A stretch of 64,000 bases of DNA, from positions 1-64,000 of the forward strand of contig JAUHXZ010000005.1 of NCBI GenBank assembly GCA_030426725.1, read 5' to 3'. The stretch comes from Actinomycetes bacterium. GTDB lineage: Bacteria > Actinomycetota > Actinomycetes > Propionibacteriales > Propionibacteriaceae. The translations under genes were made by a program, and so were the position numbers. Of the stretch, positions 55,205 through 63,377 are shown one piece after another. The notes under the pieces were generated by a model that did no database searches, was not told the DNA's origin, and was given only the letters and a program-made list of their open reading frames with translations. The first letter of the stretch is position 1; each line of letters opens with the position of its first letter.

Positions 55205-55999
55205 CTACTGGTCGGCCCCGTGCGCCCTGGGGACCCTCCTCCCCACGCGGATGTCGAAGCGTCCGTCGGGCGGCTGCTCGCCCTTGAGTTCGGCCACCAT
55301 CCCGGTGATGACGTCGAGGAACAGTTCGGTCACCTCGTCCTGGACCTGCGTGGTCGGCTCGACGCCCTCGTATCGACTGAGATCGATCGGCGGCCCCGCG
55401 ACGAGGTGGAGGTCGCGGCGTCTGCCGATGATCCGCCGCCAGTCGAGCTGCTTCTGGCCGAGGATGAGCTGCGCCCCCATCTGGGCGACCGGGATGACCG
55501 GCACGCCCGAGGTGAGAGCGAGCCGGGCGGCGCCGCGGCGGCCGGTCATGGGCCACGTGTCCGGGTCGGCCGTGATCGTTCCCTCGGGGTAGATGGCGAC
55601 GAGTTGTCCCTTGCGCAGCGCGCGCTCGGCGTGGACGAGCGAGTCCCGGGCCCGCGTGGTGCCGCGGTGGACCGGGATCTGCTCGCACTGGCGTGCCACC
55701 CAGCCGAGGACTGGGATCTTCCAGATGTCGGCCTTGCCGAGGAACCGCGGCCACCGGCCGCCCCAGATGAGGTACTCACCGAGGATGACCGGGTCCGCGT
55801 TGGAGATGTGGTTGGCCACGACGATCGCGGCCCCCTCCCGCGGGATGTGCTCCTGCCCCACCCAGTGGCGCCGGCCCAGCAGGGACAGCGCCGCGTTGGC
55901 CAGGTGCGCGATCGTGTGGTAGACCCACGGCGCGGGCTCGTGGTTGACGCTGCGGAGCCGGCGGCGCCAGGGCTTGCCCGTGGTGGCGGGAGGGATCAT
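55205..55999 (-). CDS. plsC: 1-acyl-sn-glycerol-3-phosphate acyltransferase (PlsC-like)
   Basis: About 264 aa. The H-x4-D catalytic motif is NHISNAD; the glycerol-phosphate motifs are QIPVHRGT and YPEGTITAD. A hydrophobic stretch near 30-45 anchors it to the membrane. Three in-frame ATGs (56011, 56008, 55999) are possible; the last has GGGG just upstream and best family alignment. Upstream of ddl. The gpsA gene that often lies between plsC and ddl in actinobacteria is absent. Confidence 0.88.
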   Translation of the reverse strand: MIPPATTGKPWRRRLRSVNHEPAPWVYHTIAHLANAALSLLGRRHWVGQEHIPREGAAIVVANHISNADPVILGEYLIWGGRWPRFLGKADIWKIPVLGWVARQCEQIPVHRGTTRARDSLVHAERALRKGQLVAIYPEGTITADPDTWPMTGRRGAARLALTSGVPVIPVAQMGAQLILGQKQLDWRRIIGRRRDLHLVAGPPIDLSRYEGVEPTTQVQDEVTELFLDVITGMVAELKGEQPPDGRFDIRVGRRVPRAHGADQ

Positions 56000-56028
56000 G
56001 CGCCCCATCATGTCAGCCCGGCGGCGGG

Positions 56029-57213
56029 TCAGGCGTCGAGTCGCAGTACGAAGCCTCGGAGCCAGTAGCCGGCGATGAGGTCGTCCCAGCCGACGTCGGG
56101 TTCGCGCTCGACGCTGGGGTTGCGGCGCAGCAGCCTGGTGAGGAGGACGTCCGCCTCGAGGACCGCCAGCGGCTGGCCCGGGCATTTGTGGGCGCCGTCG
56201 CCGAAGCTCAGTCCCGCGGCGTCGACGCCCGGGGCGGTCTTCCGGCAGTGGTCGAGTTGGAGCGGATCGTCGCCGACGGCGGAGGGGTCGGCGTTGGTCG
56301 CGCGGACGTGGACGTCGACGAGGTCGCCGGGCTCGAGGGTGTGGGTCTGACCGTCGTCGCCGACCTCGATGGGCTCCTGCACGCGCCGGTAGTGGTGGCC
56401 GACGACCGGCTCGAGGCGGATGATCTCAGTGAGGATCGCATGGCGCTCCCGCCGTTCCGCGACGAGGTAGCGCTCCCGGAGGGCGTCGTTGCGGAGCAGG
56501 TGCATCGCCGCCATGCAGACGTACTCGCGCGTGGTGACCATCCCCGCGGTGCCGTAGGTGACGCACTCGACGAGGATGTCGAGGTCGGTGTAGTCCTCGG
56601 CGATGAGGTGGCTGATGATGTCGTCGGCCGGCGCCTTCCGCCTGGCCTTGATGGCCGGGCGCACGTCGCGCAGGTGGAACCGGGCAATGGGCAAGAGCCC
56701 GTTGAAGGCGGCCTTGGCCCACTGCAGGTTGGTCCGCCCGAGATTGGGCTTCGTGATGTCGAACGGCGGCTGGTTGAAGAAGGTGACCAGGCGCTTCGCC
56801 ATCTTCTTCGGCGGGGACTGCGTGAGTCCGACGACCTCCGCGGTGACCTCGACGGTGTAGTGGAGCGCGAGTTCGTCGAGCGGGAACTCGTCGCCCGCAT
56901 CGTCGAGGAGCCGGTCGGCGCAGCGTTCCATCTGCTCCTCGTAACGCCTGGTCACGACTGCGGGTGCGAAGAAGCGCGCCACCTTCTTGCGCTGCTCGTC
57001 GTGCATCGGGCCGTCCGACATGAGGATGGGGTGATGCTGGAGGTACCCCTTGGGGATGGCCTCGGCCGTGAAGCCGGCCTGCGTCGTGGCGTGCCTGGCG
57101 CGCAGCACCTGCTGGGCGGCGGCGAAGGACCGGATGCGCCACACGCGGCCGACCCTCTCGACGCCGGGCCCGTCCGGTTCACCGGGGCGTTCGACGAGGC
57201 GCTCGGACGTCAC
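56029..57213 (-). CDS. Cytochrome P450
   Basis: 394-aa soluble bacterial P450. Helix-I oxygen motif AGMVTT, K-helix E-x-x-R in EIIRLEP, and haem loop FGDGAHKCPGQPLA with the axial Cys are all present. Substrate unknown; no ferredoxin or reductase gene is adjacent. GTG at 57213 overlaps the regulator stop by four bases, so the regulator and P450 are one transcript. Confidence 0.93.
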   Translation of the reverse strand: MTSERLVERPGEPDGPGVERVGRVWRIRSFAAAQQVLRARHATTQAGFTAEAIPKGYLQHHPILMSDGPMHDEQRKKVARFFAPAVVTRRYEEQMERCADRLLDDAGDEFPLDELALHYTVEVTAEVVGLTQSPPKKMAKRLVTFFNQPPFDITKPNLGRTNLQWAKAAFNGLLPIARFHLRDVRPAIKARRKAPADDIISHLIAEDYTDLDILVECVTYGTAGMVTTREYVCMAAMHLLRNDALRERYLVAERRERHAILTEIIRLEPVVGHHYRRVQEPIEVGDDGQTHTLEPGDLVDVHVRATNADPSAVGDDPLQLDHCRKTAPGVDAAGLSFGDGAHKCPGQPLAVLEADVLLTRLLRRNPSVEREPDVGWDDLIAGYWLRGFVLRLDA

Positions 57214-57824
57214 TTGCTTCCTCCCTCGTCATGGCCGGGCTGAGGCATGGCGCTGATGAAGATGCGCGTGCGGCGCTCTCCCGGCCTGACCGGCAGGTGC
57301 CCGGGCGCGGGGCCGTCGGCGTTCCTCAGCGCCTTCGCCGCCGCCGAGTGCCTGTCGAGGACGGCGAGCAGATCCTCGCTGAGGGCAGCCAGTTCGTCGC
57401 TGGTCAGCCAGGCCGCCGAGCTGAGGAGCATGCTCGCCTCGCGCCACGGCTCCGCGTCGCCCTGAATCGCCTCGAGGCCGGCGTGCAACGTGTCGACCTG
57501 GTTGTCGATCATCCACCGGTTGAGGGTGCGGATGGTGTGTGGATCCGGCTCGTCCAGCTGGTCGACGGTGAACCCGACGGCGCGCCACCACCGCTCCCGG
57601 CCGGTCCCCTCCCCGGGAACCTCCTCGATGAAGCCGTACTTGGCCAGTTGGCGCAAGTGGTAGCTGGTCTGCCCCGTGCTCTCCCCGGTATCCCGGGCGA
57701 GGCCGCTGGCGGTCGCCTGCCCCTGGTCGCCGATGAGGCGGTAGAGCTCCATCCGCAGCGGATGGGCGAACGCCTTGATCTGCTGGGACGTCGCGGGACG
57801 GGACGGGGGCTTGCGCTCGGACAT
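57210..57824 (-). CDS. ArsR-like winged-helix regulator with C-terminal extension
   Basis: 204 aa. HTH at about 15-80: IKAFAHPLRMELYRLIGDQGQATASGLA-type start and TSYHLRQLAKYGFIEEV recognition region, as in the ArsR/HTH_20 group. The C-terminal 110 residues are helical and acidic and may sense a ligand. No ArsR metal-site Cys pair is seen, so a small organic effector is likelier. ATG at 57824 directly abuts the repeat array. It faces the MFS gene and precedes the P450, so it probably regulates both. Confidence 0.85.
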   Translation of the reverse strand: MSERKPPSRPATSQQIKAFAHPLRMELYRLIGDQGQATASGLARDTGESTGQTSYHLRQLAKYGFIEEVPGEGTGRERWWRAVGFTVDQLDEPDPHTIRTLNRWMIDNQVDTLHAGLEAIQGDAEPWREASMLLSSAAWLTSDELAALSEDLLAVLDRHSAAAKALRNADGPAPGHLPVRPGERRTRIFISAMPQPGHDEGGSK

Positions 57825-57825
57825 G

Positions 57826-57872
57826 TTGCAGAGATACCTTTGCAGAGAAAACTTTGCATAGCTCGTTATGCA
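57826..57872. promoter_or_regulatory. Repeat-rich operator between regulator-P450 and MFS genes
   Basis: TTGCA occurs at 57826, 57840 and 57854, an exact 14-bp period; the first two copies extend to TTGCAGAGA. The third joins an inverted repeat TGCATA-N6-TATGCA (57855-57860 and 57867-57872). The array fills the space between the two start codons, so it must overlap the promoters. Likely binding sites of the adjacent ArsR-like protein. Confidence 0.65.
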
Positions 57873-57892
57873 CCATTGTATTGGAGGGTTCC

Positions 57893-59185
57893 ATGGCCGC
57901 ACCGGGACGTGACCGCAGGTTCCGCACACATCTGACCACCGTCGGCCTGACGAACCTCGCAGACGGCGTGGTCGCCACCGGCGTGCCGCTCATCGCGGTG
58001 ACGCTGACCCGCTCGCCCGCCCTCATCGGGCTCCTGACGGCCGCGGTCTGGTTGCCGTGGCTGCTCGCCGGCATCCCGGCAGGAGTGCTGGTGGACCGGT
58101 GGGACCGCCGTCGCACCCGCCTCGTCGCACTTGGGTTCCGGGCCGCGATGCTCGCCGGGGTCGCGACCCTCGCCTTCACGGACTCACTCACCGTCTGGTG
58201 GCTGGTCGCCCTCTCCCTCGGCTACGGGTTCACCGAGGTGTTCTCCGATCTGGCGGCGCAGGCGCAGGTCCCCGCCCTCGTCGGGCGTGAGGCTTCCGCC
58301 CTGAGGACGGCCAACTCACAACTCCTCGCCACGGAACAGGTCGCCAACGGCTTCGTCGGACCGCCCCTGGCGGGCGCGCTCGTCGCGGTAGGAGCCGCCT
58401 GGGTCGCCGGCATTCCCGCGCTCGTGGTCGTCGTGGCGATCGTGGTGCTCGGCCTCGGGCTCCGGGGGTCCTTCGCACCGCGCCGCACCGACGCTCCCGA
58501 CAGCCCCGCCTCACTGCGCGGGGATCTGACCGAGGGCCTGCGGCTCGTGTCGCGACACCGGGTGCTGCGGCCGATGCTCATCGCCGCGGGGCTGTTCAAC
58601 TTCGCGTCGACCGCCCTGACTGCGCTCTTCGTGCTCTGGATGGTGGGCCCGGACTCCGCGGGCGGGCTCACGCCGCAGGTGTGGTCACTGGTACTGCTGG
58701 CCATGCCGGTGGGCGGACTGATCGGGAGCGTCCTCGCCGGGCCGCTGGCGTCGCGCTTCCCCGAGATGCGCGTCATGGTGATCGGCTGGGCGACGGCCGC
58801 GCTGCTCACGTTCATCCCGCTCCTCTATCCCACGGCGTGGGCCTTGGCGGCGTTCCTCGTGTGCGTCGGCGTCTGCGTCATCACGGGCAACGTGATCGGG
58901 GGCTCGCTGCGCCCCCGGCTGGTCGAGGAACACCTGCTCGGCCGGGTCCAGGGCGCGGCCCGCGTCGTCGCCTTCGGCGCGATGCCGCTCGGAGCGGTCG
59001 TCGGCGGTCAGGTGGCGGAGAGGTTCGGCATCCCCACGGTCTTCGTGGGCGCGGTCGTCGTGATGCTGGTGTCCACCTCGATCGTGGCGCTGCGGGTCCC
59101 GCAGCGCGTCGTCGACGAGCACGTTCTGGCCCCGGAGACTGCCGGGGATCCGACGCCCCCGACCGAACCGGTGCCCGCCGCGTGA
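57893..59185 (+). CDS. MFS efflux transporter
   Basis: 430 aa with 12 hydrophobic segments, of the MFS_3 type (macrolide/siderophore exporter-like). GVLVDRWDRRRTRL after the second segment is the MFS motif A; a similar loop occurs after the eighth. Drug or metabolite export is expected; substrate unknown. ATG at 57893 behind GGAGGG. The final 30 residues are a Pro/Thr-rich cytoplasmic tail. Confidence 0.9.
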   Translation: MAAPGRDRRFRTHLTTVGLTNLADGVVATGVPLIAVTLTRSPALIGLLTAAVWLPWLLAGIPAGVLVDRWDRRRTRLVALGFRAAMLAGVATLAFTDSLTVWWLVALSLGYGFTEVFSDLAAQAQVPALVGREASALRTANSQLLATEQVANGFVGPPLAGALVAVGAAWVAGIPALVVVVAIVVLGLGLRGSFAPRRTDAPDSPASLRGDLTEGLRLVSRHRVLRPMLIAAGLFNFASTALTALFVLWMVGPDSAGGLTPQVWSLVLLAMPVGGLIGSVLAGPLASRFPEMRVMVIGWATAALLTFIPLLYPTAWALAAFLVCVGVCVITGNVIGGSLRPRLVEEHLLGRVQGAARVVAFGAMPLGAVVGGQVAERFGIPTVFVGAVVVMLVSTSIVALRVPQRVVDEHVLAPETAGDPTPPTEPVPAA

Positions 59186-59208
59186 CACGTAGGGAAGGCC
59201 GGAACAGA

Positions 59209-59243
59209 CGAAGGCCGGGCATTTAAGCCATGCCCGGCCTTCG
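59209..59243. terminator. Terminator after the MFS gene
   Basis: Perfect 14-bp stem CGAAGGCCGGGCAT / ATGCCCGGCCTTCG with loop TTAAGCC, 23 bases after the stop codon. Confidence 0.92.
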
Positions 59244-59508
59244 CGAAATTGTTCGGGGGAGGACGGCTCCCGGACTCACGTGGCTCTGAGACCTACCCGT
59301 CCGTCTCGGCGGGTGTCGGCGATGATCGTCGGCAATACATCCGGAAACCACATGACCGCTTCGTCCACTGGTTGCTTCTCCCGAAGGTCCTCGCCTCCAG
59401 CGTCTTCCGCGTACCTACAAGTAGACGCCTGCAGAGCGCCCGGCACAAGAGTTCTGCGCTAAGAATCCCCTGAGATTCCCCCAGGAATCCCACGGACGGG
59501 GCGGGGCG
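59244..59508. other. 265-base intergenic region, lower G+C, no gene recognised
   Basis: Between convergent genes. No ribosome-site-led frame and no tRNA-like fold was found. A cluster of GAATC/GATTC repeats (59463-59489), including the hairpin GATTCC-CCCA-GGAATC, lies next to the DUF2461 stop and may be its terminator. Confidence 0.5.
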
Positions 59509-60156
59509 TCACCCCTCCCCCACATGGGCGGACAGCCAGTCCATCAAGGGCCGGTAGGCGCGCCATTCCCCACGCACCCGCGCCGACGCCTCGGGGGTCG
59601 GCATCCAGGGCGGGGTCCCGTGCTGGCGCTGCACGCGCAACGTCTTGTACCGCAGCAGGTCGAGGAACGGATGGTCCGCGTCGACCCCGCGGGGGCGGGT
59701 CTTGAGGCGGTCGCCCTCGACCACGCGCCCCTCGGCCCGGAGCGTGTCGATGATCCGGGCCAGACCCGTGCCGGCGTCCTCGTCTTCCAGCGACTCCCGG
59801 AAGCTTGCGACCTGCCCGGGCGTGCCGGAGTACCATCCGGCCGCGGTCATCAGCCCCTCCGCGCTGACCTGGACGTACCATCCCATTCCGGGCGCCGTGG
59901 CGACGACGACTCCCTGGTGGGTCTTGTAGGGGGACTTGTCCTGCGAGAACCTCAAGTCGCGGTACGGGCGGAATAGTTTCGCGTCGCCGAACTCCTCCTC
60001 GAGCGACGCGGCCAGCGCCTCCATCGGCCCACGCACCGCCGTGTCGTACAGCTCCCGGTGGGCCGTCCACCAGTCCCGCGAGTTGTCGAGTTCCAGGGCC
60101 TCGTAGAACTCCACGGCCTCGGTCGGGATGCCTTCGAATCCACTCATGCGGGTCAC
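59509..60156 (-). CDS. DUF2461 domain protein
   Basis: 215 aa. FYEALELDNSRDWWTAHRELYD, RPYRDLRFSQDKSPYKTHQG and MGWYVQVSAEGLMTAAGWY are features of the DUF2461/TIGR02453 family of uncharacterised proteins. GTG at 60156 overlaps the upstream 73-aa stop by four bases (GTGA), a pattern used repeatedly in this genome; ATG at 60147 is the alternative. Ends with a hydrophilic tail. Confidence 0.85.
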   Translation of the reverse strand: MTRMSGFEGIPTEAVEFYEALELDNSRDWWTAHRELYDTAVRGPMEALAASLEEEFGDAKLFRPYRDLRFSQDKSPYKTHQGVVVATAPGMGWYVQVSAEGLMTAAGWYSGTPGQVASFRESLEDEDAGTGLARIIDTLRAEGRVVEGDRLKTRPRGVDADHPFLDLLRYKTLRVQRQHGTPPWMPTPEASARVRGEWRAYRPLMDWLSAHVGEG

Positions 60157-60374
60157 GCTAGCGAGAGTCGGGCCGGCGCACGGCTAGCGTCGTTCTCCGG
60201 CCCGGCGTCTTCGCCCGTCGGCACGCGCTCGCCGGCACGGATGCAGTGGGCGATATGCCCGGGCGAGAGCTCGTCGGGGGCGGGTACCCGCGCGGCGCAC
60301 TCTCTGCGACTGGACGGACATTCATCCTGCGCCGGTGAGGGGGTCATCGGACAGGCCCTCGCGGCAATCGTCAT
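60153..60374 (-). CDS. Small Cys-rich protein, 73 aa, resembling the OppD/OppF C-terminal four-Cys motif
   Basis: Cysteines at 8, 19, 26 and 44 in the order C-x10-C-x6-C-x17-C; the last span ends LSPGHIAHC. The C-terminal oligo_HPY region of OppD/DppD-type ATPases has C-x5-C-x6-C-x17-C with PGH..AC, a site known to hold a [4Fe-4S] cluster in mycobacterial OppD. Here it stands alone without an ATPase domain. ATG at 60374 has no clear ribosome site but a TTACGTT-like -10 close upstream, so it may be leaderless. TGA overlaps the DUF2461 GTG. Function unknown. Confidence 0.5.
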   Translation of the reverse strand: MTIAARACPMTPSPAQDECPSSRRECAARVPAPDELSPGHIAHCIRAGERVPTGEDAGPENDASRAPARLSLA

Positions 60375-60465
60375 CGAAACGTAACCGTAAACCGTGGCAG
60401 GCTGTCTCTGGCCCGGGTCGCCGTCCGGCGGCCCTCTGGTGCACGGAAGGTTCGGGTGACTCCCC

Positions 60466-61146
60466 ATGACGTACTCGGTCGTTGCGCTCTCCGGCGACGG
60501 GACAAAACTCGGCGTCGCGACGGCCTCGAGGTCCCTTGCGGTGGGCGCTGCAGTACCCGCGATCGCGCCGCGCGTCGGCGCGATCGTGACGCAGGCCTAC
60601 ACCAACCAGCGCTTCCGGGCGCGCGGCCTCGCGCTGCTGCGTGTGGGGCTGGCCCCCGAGCAGGTCATCGAGCAACTGGCACGGGAGGACGAGTACTTCG
60701 GCTTCCGTCAGGTGGGCATCGTCGACGTCCACGGACGGACGGCCGTGTGGACCGGGGACCGCTGCACCGCTTGGGCCGGCACCTTTGAGGGACCCCGCTA
60801 CGTCGTCCTCGGCAACTACCTCAGCGGGCCCCACGTCGTCGAGGAGATGAACCGGGTGCTCGCCGACCCGCCGCCCGGGACGTTCACGTCGCGGTTGCTG
60901 GCCGCGCTGGAGGCCGCGCAGGAGGCAGGCGGGGACAGGAGGGGCCAGCAGAGCGCCGCCCTGCGGGTGGTCAACAATGCCTTCGAGGACGTGTTCCCTC
61001 CCCTCACGGAGGTGGATCTGCGCGTCGATGACGACCCGACGCCCCTACGTCATCTGCGCACGATGCTGACAACTCTGCCCTCCGCGGCCGACGACGCGAC
61101 CGAGGAGGTCAACGACCCGATGCTGCCGACGCCCAGCATGGACTGA
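60466..61146 (+). CDS. DUF1028 family protein
   Basis: 226 aa. TYSVVALSGDGTKLGVATASRSLAVGAAVPA and VGAIVTQAYTNQRF are the N-terminal nucleophile-hydrolase-like features of DUF1028, an uncharacterised family. ATG at 60466; possible GGAAGG ribosome site about 12 bases before. The C-terminal 50 residues are acidic. Divergent from the 73-aa gene. Confidence 0.88.
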   Translation: MTYSVVALSGDGTKLGVATASRSLAVGAAVPAIAPRVGAIVTQAYTNQRFRARGLALLRVGLAPEQVIEQLAREDEYFGFRQVGIVDVHGRTAVWTGDRCTAWAGTFEGPRYVVLGNYLSGPHVVEEMNRVLADPPPGTFTSRLLAALEAAQEAGGDRRGQQSAALRVVNNAFEDVFPPLTEVDLRVDDDPTPLRHLRTMLTTLPSAADDATEEVNDPMLPTPSMD

Positions 61147-61177
61147 CCGGGGCTGTCGTCGGGCGCCGGAAACGCGA

Positions 61178-61217
61178 GCGCGGCGCGGGCCCAGGATCAC
61201 TGGTGCCCGCGCCGCGC
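61178..61217. terminator. Bidirectional terminator between the DUF1028 gene and leuD
   Basis: Perfect 13-bp stem GCGCGGCGCGGGC / GCCCGCGCCGCGC with a 14-base loop between convergent stop codons. Confidence 0.85.
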
Positions 61218-61230
61218 GCGACGGGGTGGG

Positions 61231-61848
61231 TCAGGCGATGGTGTCGGCGGTCCTCGCCGGCAGCGTCTTCGGCTTGAACGCGAGACGAGTCGCCTCGTAG
61301 GCGGAGATGTCGCCTTCGTGCTGAAGCGTCATCGAGATGTCGTCGAGGCCTTCGAGCAGGCGGTGGCGGGTGAAGTCGTCGATCTCGAACCCGATCTCGG
61401 TGCCGTCGCCCAGCGTGATGGTGCGCGCAACGAGGTCGACCGTGATCTCCTGGCCGGGGTTGGCGTCGATGTAGTCCCACAGCTGCTGCACGGTGTCCGG
61501 GCTGACGACGCCGACGACGAGGCCCGCCTTGCCGGCGTTGTTGCGGAAGATGTCGCCGAAGCGCGACCCGATGATGACCTTGAAGCCGTAGTTCTGCAGC
61601 GCCCACACCGCGTGCTCACGCGAGGAACCGGTGCCGAAGTCCGGGCCGGGGATCAGGATCGAGCCGTTGCGGAAGGCGTCCTGGTTGAGGACGAACTCCG
61701 GATCGTTGCGCCAGGCGGAGAACAACCCGTCCTCGAAGCCGGTACGGGTGATCCGCTTGAGGTAGACGGCGGGGATGATCTGGTCGGTATCGACGTTGCT
61801 GCGGCGCAGCGGCACGGGCACGCCGACGTGGCTGGAAAACTTCTCCAT
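61231..61848 (-). CDS. leuD: 3-isopropylmalate dehydratase small subunit
   Basis: 205-aa swivel domain of isopropylmalate isomerase. [15 protein letters not shown] and [17 protein letters not shown] are diagnostic. Works with LeuC in leucine synthesis. ATG at 61848, 20 bases after leuC. Confidence 0.96.
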   Translation of the reverse strand: MEKFSSHVGVPVPLRRSNVDTDQIIPAVYLKRITRTGFEDGLFSAWRNDPEFVLNQDAFRNGSILIPGPDFGTGSSREHAVWALQNYGFKVIIGSRFGDIFRNNAGKAGLVVGVVSPDTVQQLWDYIDANPGQEITVDLVARTITLGDGTEIGFEIDDFTRHRLLEGLDDISMTLQHEGDISAYEATRLAFKPKTLPARTADTIA

Positions 61849-61868
61849 GATTCTCGTTCTCCTCGGGA

Positions 61869-63266
61869 TCAGAGGTCGGCGGGGGCGGACAGGTGGCCGG
61901 TGATGGCCGTGGCGGCGGCGACGGCGGGCGACACGAGATGCGTGCGTCCGCCCTTGCCCTGGCGGCCCTCGAAGTTGCGGTTCGAGGTCGACGCGGCGCG
62001 TTCCCCCGGCTTCAGCTGATCGGGGTTCATGCCGAGGCACATCGAGCAGCCTGCGGCGCGCCACTCGGCGCCGAAGTCGAGGAACACCTTGTCGAGGCCC
62101 TCCTCCTCGGCCTGGAGCCGGACGCGGGCGGAGCCGGGGACCACGAGCATGCGCACCCCGTCGGCGACGTGCCGGCCCTCCAGCACGGACGCGGCGAGGC
62201 GCAGGTCCTCGATGCGGCCGTTGGTGCAGGATCCGAGGAACACGGTGTCGACGGTGATGTCGCGCATCGGCGTGCCGGGCGTGAGCGCCATGTACTCGAG
62301 CGCACGCTTGGCGGTGGCCTGCTCGACCTCCGAGTCGAAGTCCTCCGGCTCGGGGACGACGCCGCCCAGCGGGACGCCGTGGCCGGGGTTGGTGCCCCAG
62401 GTGACGAACGGCGTGAGCTGGGTGGCGTCGATGTCCACCTCCAGGTCGAACGTGGCGTCGTCGTCGGTCTTCAGGGACGACCAGTACTCGACGGCCTTGT
62501 CCCAGTCCTCGCCCTGCGGGGCGTGCGGGCGGCCCTTGAGGTACGCGAACGTGGTCTCGTCGGGGGCCATCATGCCGGCCTTCGCGCCCCACTCGATCGA
62601 CATGTTGCAGATCGTCATGCGGCCCTCCATCGAGAGGGACTCCACGGTGCTGCCGCGGTACTCGACGATGTAGCCCGCGCCGCCGCCGGTGCCGACCTTG
62701 GCGATCAGCGCCAGCACGACGTCCTTGGCGGTCACGCCGTCAGGCAGTTCGCCGTTGATGTTGACCGCCATCGTCTTCGGCTTCTTCTGCGGCAGGGTCT
62801 GGGTGGCCAGGACGTGCTCGACCTCGGAGGTGCCGATGCCGAAGGCCAGTGCTCCGAAGGCGCCGTGCGTGGAAGTGTGGGAGTCGCCGCAGACGATCGT
62901 CATTCCGGGCTGTGTGACGCCTAGCTGGGGGCCGATGATGTGCACAACGCCCTGGTCACGGTCGCCCAGCGAGTGGATGCGGACGCCGAAGTCCTTGGCG
63001 TTCTGCCGCAGCGTCTCGACCTGCTTGCGCGAGGTGGGGTCGGCGATGGGCTTGAGGATATCGAGGGTCGGCGTGTTGTGGTCCTCGGTGGCCAGCGTCA
63101 GATCGGGACGGCGAACGGGGCGGCCGGCGAGCCGCAGCCCCTCGAACGCCTGCGGGCTGGTCACTTCGTGGACCAGGTGCAGGTCGATGTACAGCAGGTC
63201 GGGCTCGCCCTCGGCCGACCGGACGACGTGCGCGTCCCATACCTTCTCGCTCAGGGTCTTGCCCAT
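61869..63266 (-). CDS. leuC: 3-isopropylmalate dehydratase large subunit
   Basis: 465-aa aconitase-type subunit. The [4Fe-4S] ligands are Cys in FLGSCTNGR and in [29 protein letters not shown] is the substrate loop. ATG at 63266 behind GAGGAG. Divergent from ndgR, its expected regulator. Confidence 0.97.
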   Translation of the reverse strand: MGKTLSEKVWDAHVVRSAEGEPDLLYIDLHLVHEVTSPQAFEGLRLAGRPVRRPDLTLATEDHNTPTLDILKPIADPTSRKQVETLRQNAKDFGVRIHSLGDRDQGVVHIIGPQLGVTQPGMTIVCGDSHTSTHGAFGALAFGIGTSEVEHVLATQTLPQKKPKTMAVNINGELPDGVTAKDVVLALIAKVGTGGGAGYIVEYRGSTVESLSMEGRMTICNMSIEWGAKAGMMAPDETTFAYLKGRPHAPQGEDWDKAVEYWSSLKTDDDATFDLEVDIDATQLTPFVTWGTNPGHGVPLGGVVPEPEDFDSEVEQATAKRALEYMALTPGTPMRDITVDTVFLGSCTNGRIEDLRLAASVLEGRHVADGVRMLVVPGSARVRLQAEEEGLDKVFLDFGAEWRAAGCSMCLGMNPDQLKPGERAASTSNRNFEGRQGKGGRTHLVSPAVAAATAITGHLSAPADL

Positions 63267-63341
63267 GGCTCCTCTTCCTCGACGGACAGTTTGGGGGTGA
63301 AACTGCCGACAAGTATGACCGAGGACACGCGACGCGCTCGG

Positions 63342-63371
63342 TTGCATGTCCATATAGTGGATTGTTAGTCT
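63342..63371 (+). promoter_or_regulatory. ndgR promoter with operator-like palindrome, shared with leuCD
   Basis: -35 TTGCAT (63342-63347), 18-bp spacer, -10 TAGTCT (63366-63371), six bases before the ATG. Within the spacer, TCCATATAGTGGA (63349-63361) is an inverted repeat TCCA-N5-TGGA. A repressor bound there would block ndgR and could affect leuC, about 85 bases leftward. Confidence 0.6.
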
Positions 63372-63377
63372 CACGAT

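Noticed and set aside
59293-59493. 66-codon minus-strand frame in the MFS-DUF2461 gap
   Set aside because: GTG start without a ribosome site, Arg/Cys-rich atypical composition, and it lies in a convergent intergenic region with terminator-like repeats.
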